The notes under the pieces are model-generated. The model was not told where the DNA came from and ran no database searches. It was given only the letters and a program-made list of their open reading frames with translations. Made by a program: the position numbers and the translations under genes. Shown here in pieces: positions 53,199 to 63,640 of a stretch of DNA of 64,000 nt. Where the stretch lies: the NCBI GenBank assembly GCA_932294355.1, contig OW028747.1:10875501-10939500 (forward strand). The letters are read 5' to 3'. This DNA is from Aporophyla lueneburgensis. Its lineage: Eukaryota; Arthropoda; Insecta; Lepidoptera; Noctuidae. Positions within the stretch are counted from its first letter, which is position 1; each line of letters opens with the position of its first letter.

Positions 53199-53249
53199 TT
53201 CCTGGGCAGGGAGACCTACTATAGTATAGTAGGTCTCCCTGCCCAGGAA
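53199..53249. repeat. Perfect 25-bp snap-back palindrome
   Basis: The left arm begins TTCCTGGGCAGGGAGACC and ends CTACTATA; a single G is the centre; the right arm is the exact complement. A-rich and T-rich sequences extend the pairing imperfectly outward. Confidence 0.9.
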
Positions 53250-53316
53250 AAATTTTTGCACCTCATCCTGGATAAATAATATTTTTTTTTTACTACCTAT
53301 TTGTTTTAAACATTAA

Positions 53317-53941
53317 AAACAATAGTTAAAAAAAAAAACTAAAAAACACGCTTCCATAGAAAGCCAAACTAAAAAGTAAAAAATAATGGAAAAAAAGCGT
53401 GGGGTGCTTTTCAAGGTATTTTTTTATTGATCAGGCATCCCACGCTTTTTACACGCTTTATATTAGCTTCACTTGTATGTTTGTTTGTTTGTAACCGACT
53501 CCTTATAGCGTGATTTTGACCCACTTTGAACGACCGGATTTCATTCAAACTTTGCACACCTGTCAAAGAGCGATGACAATGCAATAATTTCATAAATTTG
53601 TGCCAATATCCTTACCAGGGTTACCAGGACAGCAAACTGTCTTCGAAAACTACGCTGAGATACGTCACAAACTACGCAGACACACGTCTCTACTATTTTC
53701 CTCCATTATTTTCTACTTTTTAGTTTGGTTTTCTATGGAAGCGTGTTTTTTAGTTTTTTTTTTTAACTATTATTTATTTTCTACTAGCTTTTGCCAGCGG
53801 CTTCGCCCGCGTGGAGGTCGGAAATTATCCCGCGGGAACATACTACCGGGATAAAAAGTAGCCTATGTCCTTTCTCAGGCTCTAAACTATCTGTGTACCA
53901 AATTTCATTTAAATCGGTTCAGTAGTTTTAGCAGGAAAGCG

Positions 53942-53973
<32 letters not shown>

Positions 53974-54325
53974 CGACAGACAGACAGAGTTACTTTTGCA
54001 TTTATAATATTAGTGTAGATTTTTTAGGGTGTTTCGAATTTTGAGACGTATGGCAGCGTACTTTGTGACGTACGTCAGCGTAGTTATAGAAGATAGTTTT
54101 TTTGCTGTCCTGGTATCCCTGGCAAGGATAATGGCACAAATATATGAAACGATTGCATTGTCATCAGTCTTTAACAGGTGTGCAAAGTTTGAATGAAATA
54201 TGGTCGTTTAAAGTGGGTCAAAATCGCGCCATAAGGAGTCGGTTACAAACAAACATACAGACATACTAACATACAAGCATACAAACATACAAGTGAAGCT
54301 AATATAAAGCGTGTAAAAAAATTGA
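53317..54325. repeat. Interleaved inverted repeats (A-B-A'-B') with RTE insertion
   Basis: Arm A (53,317-53,391, containing AACACGCTTCCATAGAAAGC) pairs with A' (about 53,699-53,775) over some 72 bp. Arm B (53,450-53,690: CACGCTTTATATTAGCTTCAC, CCGACTCCTTATAGCG, GTTACCAGGACAGCAAA) pairs with B' (54,040-54,325) over about 240 bp. Between A' and B' lies an RTE tail (53,784-54,020). The B arms carry the same repeat family in opposite orientations. There is no coding content. Confidence 0.7.
53784..54020 (+). repeat. RTE-type LINE 3' tail
   Basis: CTAGCTTTTGCCAGCGGCTT, CGCGGGAACATACTACCGGG, CCAAATTTCATTTAAATCGG, a (GACA)n microsatellite at 53,943-53,990, and TTTATAATATTAGTGTAGAT at the end. Confidence 0.7.
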
Positions 54326-54437
54326 TGTTGTTACTCTGTCGACTTACGCAGAAAAGTCTGAGAAAAAATAGAATCTAAGTTCCAAGAGCGAGTGAAGCAA
54401 GCTCAAAAATTTTAGCATCCTACGTTTTTTTTTTTTT

Positions 54438-54600
54438 GGATGGTAGATCATCAAATGACTTTTCCCGCTCTGGGCGGAGCGGGAGGGCATGTCAGACTTT
54501 TACTGACTAAAACCCACCCGTGTTCCTTCAGTTGCCCATGTGCCAGGGTCACGGTATCTCTTTCGAACAATCTCGCGACCCTGGCAGAGCACCCTACGTT
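54438..54600 (+). repeat. Interspersed repeat (AAAACCCACCCGTGTTCC family)
   Basis: Forward copy: CGCTCTGGGCGGAGCGGGAG, GACTTTTACTGACTAAAACC, CACCCGTGTTCCTTCAGTTG and TGCCAGGGTC..GCGACCCTGGCA. Confidence 0.65.
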
Positions 54601-54724
54601 TTCTCGAGTTTTTGGGGCCACCCTCTAGTCCGCCAGTGCGATGATATGATTCTTTGTACAAGGATTTTAAATGATTATTAGGTACCTACATTTTATTATT
54701 AGATACCTACAGCTTCTGTACATA

Positions 54725-55146
54725 GAGTAAAACAAATTCGCTTCGCGCGTCTGTAGACGTAGATCTTTTAAACTAAGCTACGGATTTTAATGCGGTCTCT
54801 GTCTATTCATCAATAGACAGAGTGATTCAAGAGGAAGTTTTAAATGTATAATTCGTGGACGAAGCCACTGGCAAAACATAGTTATAAAATAAATACTATA
54901 TCTTTAATCGTATGGGTAAAAGTAAAAAGTAACGCAAAAATCATGTATGACGGAAATGTTCCTTTTAAAAAGTTCTAAAAAAAAGTTCGCGAGAGCATAT
55001 GTCTATCTTTTAAGGTTGACTCACTATAACTCAAAAGGATCGAGCAGCAACGAAAAATGGACGAAAACTAGCAGGCAAATCGATGCGACAGGAAGGGTCA
55101 GGGGAGCAAAAATTTGACGCGGACGAAGTCGCGGGCAGAAGCTAGT
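54725..55146 (-). repeat. Two adjacent RTE-type LINE tails, reverse orientation
   Basis: The first part (54,725-54,893) has GCGGTCTCTGTCTATTCATC and TGGACGAAGCCACTGGCAAA; the second (54,905-55,146) has AAAAGTTCGCGAGAGCATAT, AAATCGATGCGACAGGAAGG and GACGCGGACGAAGTCGCGGG followed by CAGAAGCTAG. Two subfamilies are juxtaposed, as expected of nested insertions. Confidence 0.65.
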
Positions 55147-55417
55147 TCTTTAATAAAACGTTTATTGAACTATTTCGTTGAGTTATATCTCTAATACGAA
55201 ATAACTCCCGCTCTTAACTTGCTGGCTTAAAATTCAGAATAGGATCGTTAGATCATCATAACAATAGAAATATGATGAAATAAAAATAGTGACTACATTT
55301 ATATTTTATTTACATTTACATAAACGAAAGGGTAACTACAAAAATTGTCTATAGTTATAACTAAGTTATAACTTGTCTTGTTTGTTAAAATATTCACATA
55401 CTTATCTAAGGAGTATC

Positions 55418-55805
55418 TATCTATTCATACACGAAATATTTTAAGAGGTACACCTTTAGGTGGTCAAGAAGCTATAGAAGCAAAAATATTTTTTTTATCT
55501 AAGCGTTTTTGAATTTTCGTAATTATTATCATTTTAAAATTACTTGAGACGTTTTGCATAAAATCTTTACTCCAAATTATATGAATGGCCCGCCTGACGC
55601 TGCGAGGGCGGCGACCGGACGGCACGAGCATGCCGGTATCTCGGGCCGTAAAAAATAAGAATGAGCCAGTATTTCTTATGTGCGTCAAATAATTTATAAA
55701 TAATACATTTTGAAAAAATTACATTTACAATTTTTTTTTTCGTTGCTGTAGCTTCTTTACCACCTACAGGTGTACCTCTTAAAATATTTCGTGTATGAAT
55801 AGATA
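55418..55805. mobile_element. 388-bp MITE with about 68-bp terminal inverted repeats
   Basis: The left arm (55,418-55,486) starts TATCTATTCATACACGAAAT and includes TTAAGAGGTACACCTTTAGG; the right arm (55,738-55,805) is its near-exact complement, ending GTGTATGAATAGATA. The central part holds a short GC-rich block (CGCCTGACGCTGCGAGGGCG) unlike the arms. No recognised transposase; the minus-strand 74-codon frame is not convincing. Confidence 0.7.
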
Positions 55806-56400
55806 CACCTTATATATAGTTAAAGGGGAGTCATTTTAATAGGTAACATTTGACGTCTGTCAGTTCATATGAAAGCAAATCGTAAAATTACTCGTATCGG
55901 TCATTATTACAATAAATATGTACTCGTAATTGAAAAAAGCTAAGCAATTGTGCAGCTCTAACAAAACGAAAAAAAATATTATTTTATGCCCGCCGTTACA
56001 AGGTTATGTTGTTGAATTTTGATGAATTGTCAAATGTTACCTATTAAAATGACTCTACTATATATTACACCAGTTTTAGATTTTACAAAATCTATTTACT
56101 TCACTATATGACGTGATATTGTATGACTATTTTGACGTTAAGTATTATGTAGAAAGGCGGAAAGTTTCTGCAAAAGTTACATTTGATCCATGCGTGATAC
56201 AATTCCCATGCACTGGGCAGGTGCGTGATAATAAGCATTTGCAATCACTGTCATCACAAAATGCAATCGTCACAAATACATTTATATTATTATCGCTGTT
56301 ACATTAAGTCGCATTACAGTTTTATAACTGGAGGTATCTACCGGCGTACAGCCGTGGGAAAAACTAGAAAACAATTTAAATAAATATTTAAGAAGGGTAA

Positions 56401-56580
56401 TTACGTAACGCACTAACAGTAGGAATAACTTTCAATTTGACAGTTCAACAACATTCATTTCGTTATTTACGTTTTTGAGCAGAGCATTTTTTGAACATAA
56501 GAAGCAATGGATTAACTATATTCTTCAAAATGATTCAGATTCTGATTGATAGTATGTTACGCATTAAGCAAATTAGTGTT
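56401..56580 (+). repeat. Short interspersed repeat, TTTGACAGTTCAACAACA family (reference copy)
   Basis: Longest copy: TACGTAACGCACTAACAGTA, TTTGACAGTTCAACAACATT, TTGAGCAGAGCATTTTTTGA, ATAAGAAGCAATGGATTAAC, ATTCAGATTCTGATTGATAG and GTATGTTACGCATTAAGC. It lies downstream of the TAT gene's 3' end. Confidence 0.55.
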
Positions 56581-56896
56581 TTTTCAACCAATGGCCATGA
56601 TAGATACTTTTGGATTATATTTAATAACAGTTAATTGAAAAATGAGGGCTACAGATACATATGTATGTCAAAGAAGGATATGTAAAACCCAAGTTAGTTC
56701 TTTTGATATATGCTTACAAAATACTTGCTGCAAAACTGCTTCGGTTTTCAAAATGTCAAAATATTCAACGGTCTAATTTAACTGGACACCGTGTTTCATT
56801 AAACATGCCTTGGCATATTGAAACCATTTATTCATAGATAAATGATATTTATTTCACTAGTACAAACAGAAGATATTATTCTACTTATTATAATTT

Positions 56897-59800
56897 CTAA
56901 GCAACATGCGTAGTATCATTGTCACGGATGACATCATTGTCACTGGACACAGTGACCATGTTACTCTCTATCTCCTTCAGAGTTTCTCGGGATACAATAT
57001 GGTCTTTACAGAAGAGTATTATCCTTTTGCAAGCCTCGCGCATGATGTCTTCAGGCACAGTTAATACAATCCTCATGAAATTTGGATATGCGAAACACTG
57101 AAAACAAAACGCAGATGTGAATTAGGTAATCAAGGATCAATTCCTGTATTTTTAAGAATGTCTACATTCCAATGTGCTTCAATACACCAGAAATGGCTCT
57201 AACTTTCCTAAAAATGGTTTAATTTATTACAAGTTTTGATTGTCGCTGAGAATGAACTGAAGCTGCGACTAGATTCTGACAGTTTTTTTATTAATGGAAT
57301 TGGTCTTATGGGTGAGTTCTACAGATTTTTTGTAAAAATAGGTATTTATTAAAAAATATTCATTTCGGAAACGTTACAATGGGAGTACCGCAAGGGTCAA
57401 TTCTGGGTTCATTCTTGTAGCTAGTCTTATTCAATTATTTTTAATGTGTGGTGAATTAAATGACACCAGAACTTACACATAGTGTGAAATTTAGACATAT
57501 CGATACATAACTACATATTTTCAGTAAAACCACGTAATTTAAAAAATACCAGTTTGAAACTAAAAGTATAGTTTGAAAGTAAAGCACGTTGGAAAATAAT
57601 AATACAGGTTGTAGGGGCATGGACGCGTAAACTTTTGCCATGAATTCGATCAGTACCCACCTGATTCTAGACCCAAAAGTGTTAACATTTTTCGTCGGTG
57701 ATTAGAAAAAGTATCTGTTCCACACATTTTGACGGTGTTGCTTTTGTATTTTTGTATGTTACAGCAGATAATTGTTATTACCGTCTAATAATTTTTGTGC
57801 TGAGGGATTTAAAATAATACTGAATTCGTGGTATCAATTTGGTCGTCGATGGCCTTAGTACCGTCTATAACTATACACATTAGGCACTCACCTGTCCTGG
57901 TAAGCAAAACACTGACTGTTCTGAGACCATGCGCTCAACGAATTGTAATTCATTCTTGAAGGTTGGAAACAACGATAATTTAATTTCAATCATCATGTAC
58001 ATTGCACCCTGTGGCATTATAGGACGCAAGCCGGGAGCGCATCGTAGTTCATCAAACGCCAATTTTGCTTGATTCTGAAAACATTAGCAACAAAAGCTTA
58101 GTAATGTGGATAAAAGGCTGAGGGGTTTTATTAGGTGTAATAATGCTCTTATGAGTTACCTAACCTGAATTTTGAGACATAAGTCCTGTTTGGTTGTTAT
58201 TTTTTCATTATAGTTTTCTGTAAGACGACCACTGCCGGATATAGGTCTCACCCAATTTGGGGAGCTTACCATAATTGCCACGCTTACAATGCGGCACCAC
58301 ATGGGCTGACAGTCGGATTTGATGATCATTAAGATGTACTACCGTCACTACCGTCGGGGTGGTAATTTCTCATAGTCAAACAGGCTAGACTCTTGCGATC
58401 TTTTTAAAATAGTTTTCTGTATAAATAAACAATACAAATCTTAAACTAGAACTACTCACTCTTTGATATTCTACATGATTATAAAAAAAAAATAAGTATC
58501 CTTTCACTCACCTCTATAAATAGCACTACTTCATCGAAAAAGCTCTGTGGCGTACATGTCAATATTGCTGGCAATGCCCTCTGTATTAAGGTGTTTGGCC
58601 CTAAAATTCTGGTAGCCAGATTTGACAAGCCCTGACGAACTTCCTTTCCTAATATATTATGTCTATCGTGGATGATCACCCAGCCCGTGCGCCAGCCAGG
58701 CACTAAGAACCTCTTTGTGAGTCCACTACATGTTAGTATCGGAACATCTTTAGAGAGAGCCGATAACGCAGTGAATTCGTGGTTGGAGAACACAAAATGT
58801 TCGTATATTTCATCAGCAATGATGGGCACGTGGTTTCTTGATGCTATGTCAAGAATCTCGTACAAATGCTCCTTGTCGTACACCGAGCCGCAAGGATTCG
58901 ACGGATTTATAACAACTAGCGCGGCAGTGTCATCATCTATTTGACTCTCTAGGTCCTCCAAGTCTATCTTCCATTGTTGATCTGGCTGCAACAAAACATT
59001 ATCATAGTTATGGTCTATCGTTTCACTAAATAACCTTTCATCAAGGATTTACGCAGTTATAAATAAAATAAAGCGTATATGAGCAGTATGCAAATCCATT
59101 CCACAAGAAACTAGTTATGCTTCTAGAAACTCGTTTAACATCATCATCATATTAATACTTGTCTATCCCGCCGCTATGCCCCTAGATTTCGCAAATTTGT
59201 TCATTGATTCATCTCTAAAATATAACTTTTGAATATTTTCCAACTACTTTCCACACAAAAAAAAACATCAGTTGTTAAAGCACCTACACTAATTTGGGTT
59301 GGAATCATTATATAATTTTATGTGAAGTGAACATACCAGTAAGTTGTAATATTTGATATTAATGCCTAATCCTTCGGCTACTGTCTTGTATATCATGAAG
59401 CCTGGCCGTGGAACGAGCACATTTTGTCCTGAGTCAGCGATCACTGTGATTGCAAGTTCAATAGCATGTGAGCATCCACTGCAGAGGATGACATCTTCCG
59501 GTGAAATTTCCCCTTGATGGGCACTGTACTCCGCGACGGCCGCCCTCGCCTCGAAGTGTCCCTTCGCAGGACCATAACTGCGACTGCTGAGCCATTCATT
59601 GCTCTCCCGAACAGCTTGCAGCACTTGGTCGGGAGGGTTAAGATTTCCAAAAGTTGTCGGATCACCTAATGTGCGAAAGAAATGAAGTATGCCTTGTTAA
59701 AAATATTGTGAAATCGACATCCTGTTGACCTTGGTTTATATTTAAACAGTCTGCTAACCCATTTCTATTAGCTTCATTTTCATGACTTATACGCAGAAGC

Positions 59801-60487
59801 CGTATAGGTTGTATTGTAGCACAATTATTTTCACACATTGTTAGCCATATTCGTATAACCGTCGTTGTACGTTCCTACTGTGTATTTTTTGCACTCGAAA
59901 GTCATATTTTCAAATAGAAACTAAACAAAAATTGACTAAATTGACTAAAAATTGACTACATATTCTTGAATTAAAAATAAAAACAATTTGTATATACTGC
60001 TACGTTAGATGGGCTATGGACTTAAAACTAGTGCTAGTTATAACTCATCATCATCATTTCAGCCGTAAGACGTCCACTGCTGGACTTAGGCCTCCCCCAA
60101 AACTAGTTAGTTAGTTATAACTATTGAAGCACAAATTGTTGTTTTTTTAAACTACCATCACATTTTTATGAAACAACAACAGGTATTTCGTCATGATTTT
60201 TGCGTCATTTTATTTATTTTTTACATTTTGTTTTCCCTCAATAACAAATTACAAAATCCAGGTTTTTCATGTTATCATAGGGAATTGAATTTAGGTATCA
60301 GAAAAATGAACGTCTGAATTAAAAATGTGAAAAAGTACTTACCGACTGAAAGCGCTATGAGCGGCTTGTCTGGGTTCGGTTCCACCTGAAGGTTCTCGAC
60401 GATGTCCCGTATCAGGTTATGGGTATTGCGAGCCAACGTCGATGCACGCACCTCCCATGTATTGCTTACTCGAGACCGTCGCGACAT
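56897..60487 (-). CDS. TAT: Tyrosine aminotransferase, 5 coding exons
   Basis: A PLP-dependent cytosolic enzyme that converts L-tyrosine and 2-oxoglutarate to 4-hydroxyphenylpyruvate and glutamate, the first step of tyrosine breakdown. Minus-strand exons: 60,487-60,343, 59,665-59,337, 58,985-58,512, 58,074-57,892 and 57,097-56,897, all with GT..AG introns and a continuous frame of 443 residues (human TAT has 454). Visible: N-terminal NLIRDIVENLQVEPNPDKPL, GDPTTFGNL, CSGCSHAIELAI, NVLVPRPGF, NPSNPCGS (about 185-192), ADEIYEHFVFS (Asp216 and Tyr219 contact PLP), the Schiff-base lysine Lys249 in SGLTKRFLVPGWR with Arg257, ILGPNTLIQ, and CFAYPNFMRIVLTVPE. Every key residue is present, so it should be active. 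Poly(A) signal on the minus strand at 56,827-56,832. Intron 1 holds a GTCCACTGCTGGAC repeat. Confidence 0.95.
58212..58345 (+). repeat. Interspersed repeat (GTCCACTGCTGGAC family), degenerate
   Basis: CTGTAAGACGACCACTGCCG, TAGGTCTCACCCAATTTGGG and GCTTACCATAATTGCCACGC, then GCGGCACCACATGG. It lies in intron 3 of TAT. Confidence 0.5.
60048..60102 (+). repeat. Interspersed repeat (GTCCACTGCTGGAC family), 5' fragment
   Basis: CATCATCATTTCAGCCGTAA, then GACGTCCACTGCTGGACTTA and GGCCTCCCCCAA. Only the first 55 bp of the family are present. It lies in intron 1 of TAT. Confidence 0.65.
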
Positions 60488-61170
60488 GGGCACAAAACTT
60501 GCGGAATATTAAAAGCAGCGGCGTCACTTAAACTTGAAATGAGAATATTGCTCGCATTTCGATACAACTCAGTTTTGTATCGGAACAGTGGCGTTTGACA
60601 AGCACAGGCTCTCGAGTCGTGGAACTGGTTTGAAAATGTAGATGTGATGACGGCAATAGAATCAGGTTGTTTATATATTCTACAAGCCACATATTTGCCC
60701 CTACTGATAGCTTTAGCACTTAATATAGGTACTCGCTCTACGGGATAATTCGGAAAAAATATACCAATTAAATACTGCTTGTATATTCTATGCGCTATCT
60801 CCTACAATCCCTAAACAAGCAAAAACCAAAAGAAAATATTACTTGAAATACACGAAAAGAAATTAATTTGAAATCCTTTCTCTTTAGTAGAGTTTTGTAG
60901 GAGCTTTATCCGTTTTGTTAAGGCTCAACGCTTCACTGGCCTATATTTCAAATAACAAATAATTAAGTACAAAAAAGTAATGGTAACAAAGAAGAATATG
61001 TTGTGATGGCCTGACTAATTACACAGATTTTGTTATGTCCAATTTCTTAGCTTACTTACTTCGAACTTACAACTTGCATAGCAATAGTTTTCCCCAAGTA
61101 GTATTCCAGAACGGTATGGAAAGTTTTGTTATTTCAACATAACAAGCTTACCGCTTAAAGCGCGCAATAA
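60488..61170. other. TAT upstream region
   Basis: Presumed 5' UTR and promoter of TAT, AT-rich. The 74-codon minus-strand frame ending inside exon 1 is out of frame with TAT and not conserved-looking. No core element is confidently placed. Confidence 0.35.
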
Positions 61171-61410
61171 AAAATATGACTAGCTGTGCCCACGGCTACG
61201 CCCGCGTGGTGTTCGGAAATTATCACACAGATACGTGCTATTCAGTCAAAAAGTATCAAGTATCAACCTATGTTACTCCTTATAACATCAGCTATCTGCC
61301 AGTGAAAGTCCCGTCAAAATCGTTCCAGCCATTTCAATTTCAGAGATGAGGTTTGTTTGGGACAAGCAGACAGACAAACACACAAATAAAAAAAAACGTT
61401 TTTTTATGTA
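61171..61410 (+). repeat. RTE-type LINE 3' tail
   Basis: ACTAGCTGTGCCCACGGCTA, CGCCCGCGTGGTGTTCGG, GTGAAAGTCCCGTCAAAATC and GACAAGCAGACAGACAAACA. A more diverged subfamily than the others. Confidence 0.6.
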
Positions 61411-61808
61411 ATTACCGTATATACTTTTATATGCATTTAGTGAAAAATTGATAATTTGAAATTACAAACAGACACTTCAATTTAATTTATTTGTATGGAA
61501 GATTATTCATTACTTCTCTGACTTCAAAAATAACTTGGTAGTGGTACTTCCAAAACTTTTACAGCTTGACGATGAATAACGTTAATGAGTTTGAGGAAGT
61601 ACTCTCTGTATAATTTACAATGAAAGACTGAAGACCGATTTATCAATTGAACTATTAAATACCATAAATTTCAGTTAAGGTGTCAGTTAAGAATACTTGT
61701 ACAATGTAGGTTCTTACATTATTATTAAAGTTTTCCCGATTTTCAAATAATATGAGCCCGGGGTATGAAAATTCATGGGGAGTAAAATCAAACTTTCTAT
61801 TGGTTAGA

Positions 61809-61889
61809 CCAGCCTTTCCCAAAGTGGGCGATAACGCCCCCCTGCGGCGCCCGCAGGGGGGCGTTATCGCCCACTTTGGGAAAGGCTGG
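61809..61889. repeat. Perfect 39-bp snap-back palindrome
   Basis: The arm begins CCAGCCTTTCCCAAAGTGGG and continues CGATAACGCCCCCCTGCGG; the loop is CGC; the second arm is the exact reverse complement. The arm sequence looks like the end of a DNA transposon, so this is either two ends fused head to head or an inverted duplication of one end. Confidence 0.9.
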
Positions 61890-63389
61890 ATTAGACACAT
61901 TATCAGCTTATTAGCTGATGCTGTTACGGGTGTATCATTGGGACATTTCATCAAGAATACATTCTTGAAGCCGGTTATTGCACATTTAAGAACTTAGCTG
62001 AGAATTTTTTGCATCAAGGGTTTGCGAATATCTTTAAATTTTCTTAATTTTAAGGGGCTCTTCTTCCACACCGTCTTCGTCATTGCAATAAATATTGCTT
62101 TGCAAAATCTCAACATATTGTAGTCACAATTTTATTGATCTCAATGTTTATATTTTGCTGATCTAAAACTCAGTGCAACTTATTTGCATAAAACAATATA
62201 GATCTGAATCATTTTGATGGATATTTCTAATCCATTGCTTCATATGTTAGAAAAATTTGTCTGCTCAACCACGTAAAAAACGCAATGTATTTTGTTGAAC
62301 TGTCAATATGAAAGCAATTTCTACTGGTAGTGTGTTACAAACCTCCAAAAAGAAGACCGTTGTGGCTTCATAATAGAAAAAAAACCATAATTTAAGAGCT
62401 TTTGAAAAAATGGATGCAGCTAAAGCTAAAACAATCTGTTTAGCAATAGATAAGTGTATACGATCTAATTAGTAATTATTTACTGTGAAATACAGGTATA
62501 TTTTGCGAGAAAACAAAAACCTTATGTAATTCCATTAATATAAATCTACAGGGACCTTTACAAAATATATGTCAAGTGTACCTTTGCCCTACATTAGTTA
62601 GGTTTATAAAACTGGTTCCATAACCTTTGTTTGTTAAGATTATTACATTTTATAACAATTAACGTAATTACTTTAAAATACGAGCTTGATAACACAATAC
62701 AAGTTCTTCATATCATGCATCCTTTCTTCATAATATGCAATTGAAAAAGTGACATAGTAGGTATTTAAAGTGATGGATCTACACAGTAAATAATTAATAA
62801 TTTTATTTCTGTAAGTAAGTTTTTACAGACACTTTTAAAACTATATGAAACGTCGTTTCCTATCTGACTACTCTGAGAAGAAAGGCCGAAACAAACTCAG
62901 AGATCACAGTCTATTTTAAGTTACAGACATGATCTTGGTCAGATCATGTGAATTGGTTTCTGAAATGTTTCAGAGGAAACAGCCACACTGATTGTGTGGA
63001 TCTGTCCAGTCAGTGCACACATTTATCAGTTATCTGCATGCGTCAACTCAGAGGAGCTCAACGATTTGACGAACAATACCAAAGAAAGGACTTTGGGGAG
63101 TAAAAACAGGTAATACGTGTTCTTTTTCCCCACGTTGGGCATTAGTCTCCCGAAATGCCTTCACTCTATGCGCCATCTGGCTCTATGACTCACGCAGTCT
63201 TCGAGCAGATAATTTGATTTTCAGAGTAGCGAAAATGACAGAAGTGTTTCGAGGTCTAAGGAGATGTGTATTTGTATCACCTTCTTGCAATTATTCGCAA
63301 AATTTCACTATCAAAAGTAATTTCCGCACATCAAAGTCTGAAGAGTTTTTGTCGGGTTTCTATGCAGCTTGGCATGGACATCGACGCGT
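61890..63389. other. AT-rich DNA, no gene recognised
   Basis: Contains a reverse copy of the TTTGACAGTTCAACAACA family at about 62,205-62,345 (TCCATTGCTTCATATGTTAG, TTGTTGAACTGTCAATATG). The 64-codon frame at 63,214-63,408 (MTEVFRGLRRCVFVSP start) runs into a repeat and is probably chance. Confidence 0.4.
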
Positions 63390-63640
63390 GACCTCCTCAT
63401 CATCATAGTCAGACTGTAATATTTCCGCTGCTGGAACACAGGCCTTCTCTCTTTGAAGTTGTGGGCTGGAATCCACCACGCGGGCCAAGTGCGGATTGGT
63501 GGATGTCACATGTCTTCGAATTTTTGGTTCTAGGATATGCCAGTTCCCTCACGATGTTTTCCTTCTCCGTTTTGAGAGCAGTGGTGATGAAATACTTTAT
63601 ACAAAGTGAAACGCCTGACGGGGTTCAAACCTAAGATCTA
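63390..63640 (+). repeat. Interspersed repeat (CACATGTCTTCG family)
   Basis: TCCTCATCATCATAGTCAGA, CGCTGCTGGAACACAGGCCT, CCACCACGCGGGCCAAGTGC, GATGTCACATGTCTTCGAAT and CACGATGTTTTCCTTCTCCG. It extends to a GGGGTTCAAACCTAAGATC end. Confidence 0.65.

Noticed and set aside
60466..60719. Minus-strand frames upstream of TAT as an extended N-terminus
   Set aside because: They are out of frame with the TAT start. The ATG at 60,487 gives the expected N-terminal length relative to the conserved NLIRDIVENLQV segment.
63214..63408. 64-codon frame MTEVFRGLRRCVFVSP...
   Set aside because: Its C-terminus is inside a dispersed repeat, no family is recognised, and no splice sites or poly(A) signal support it.
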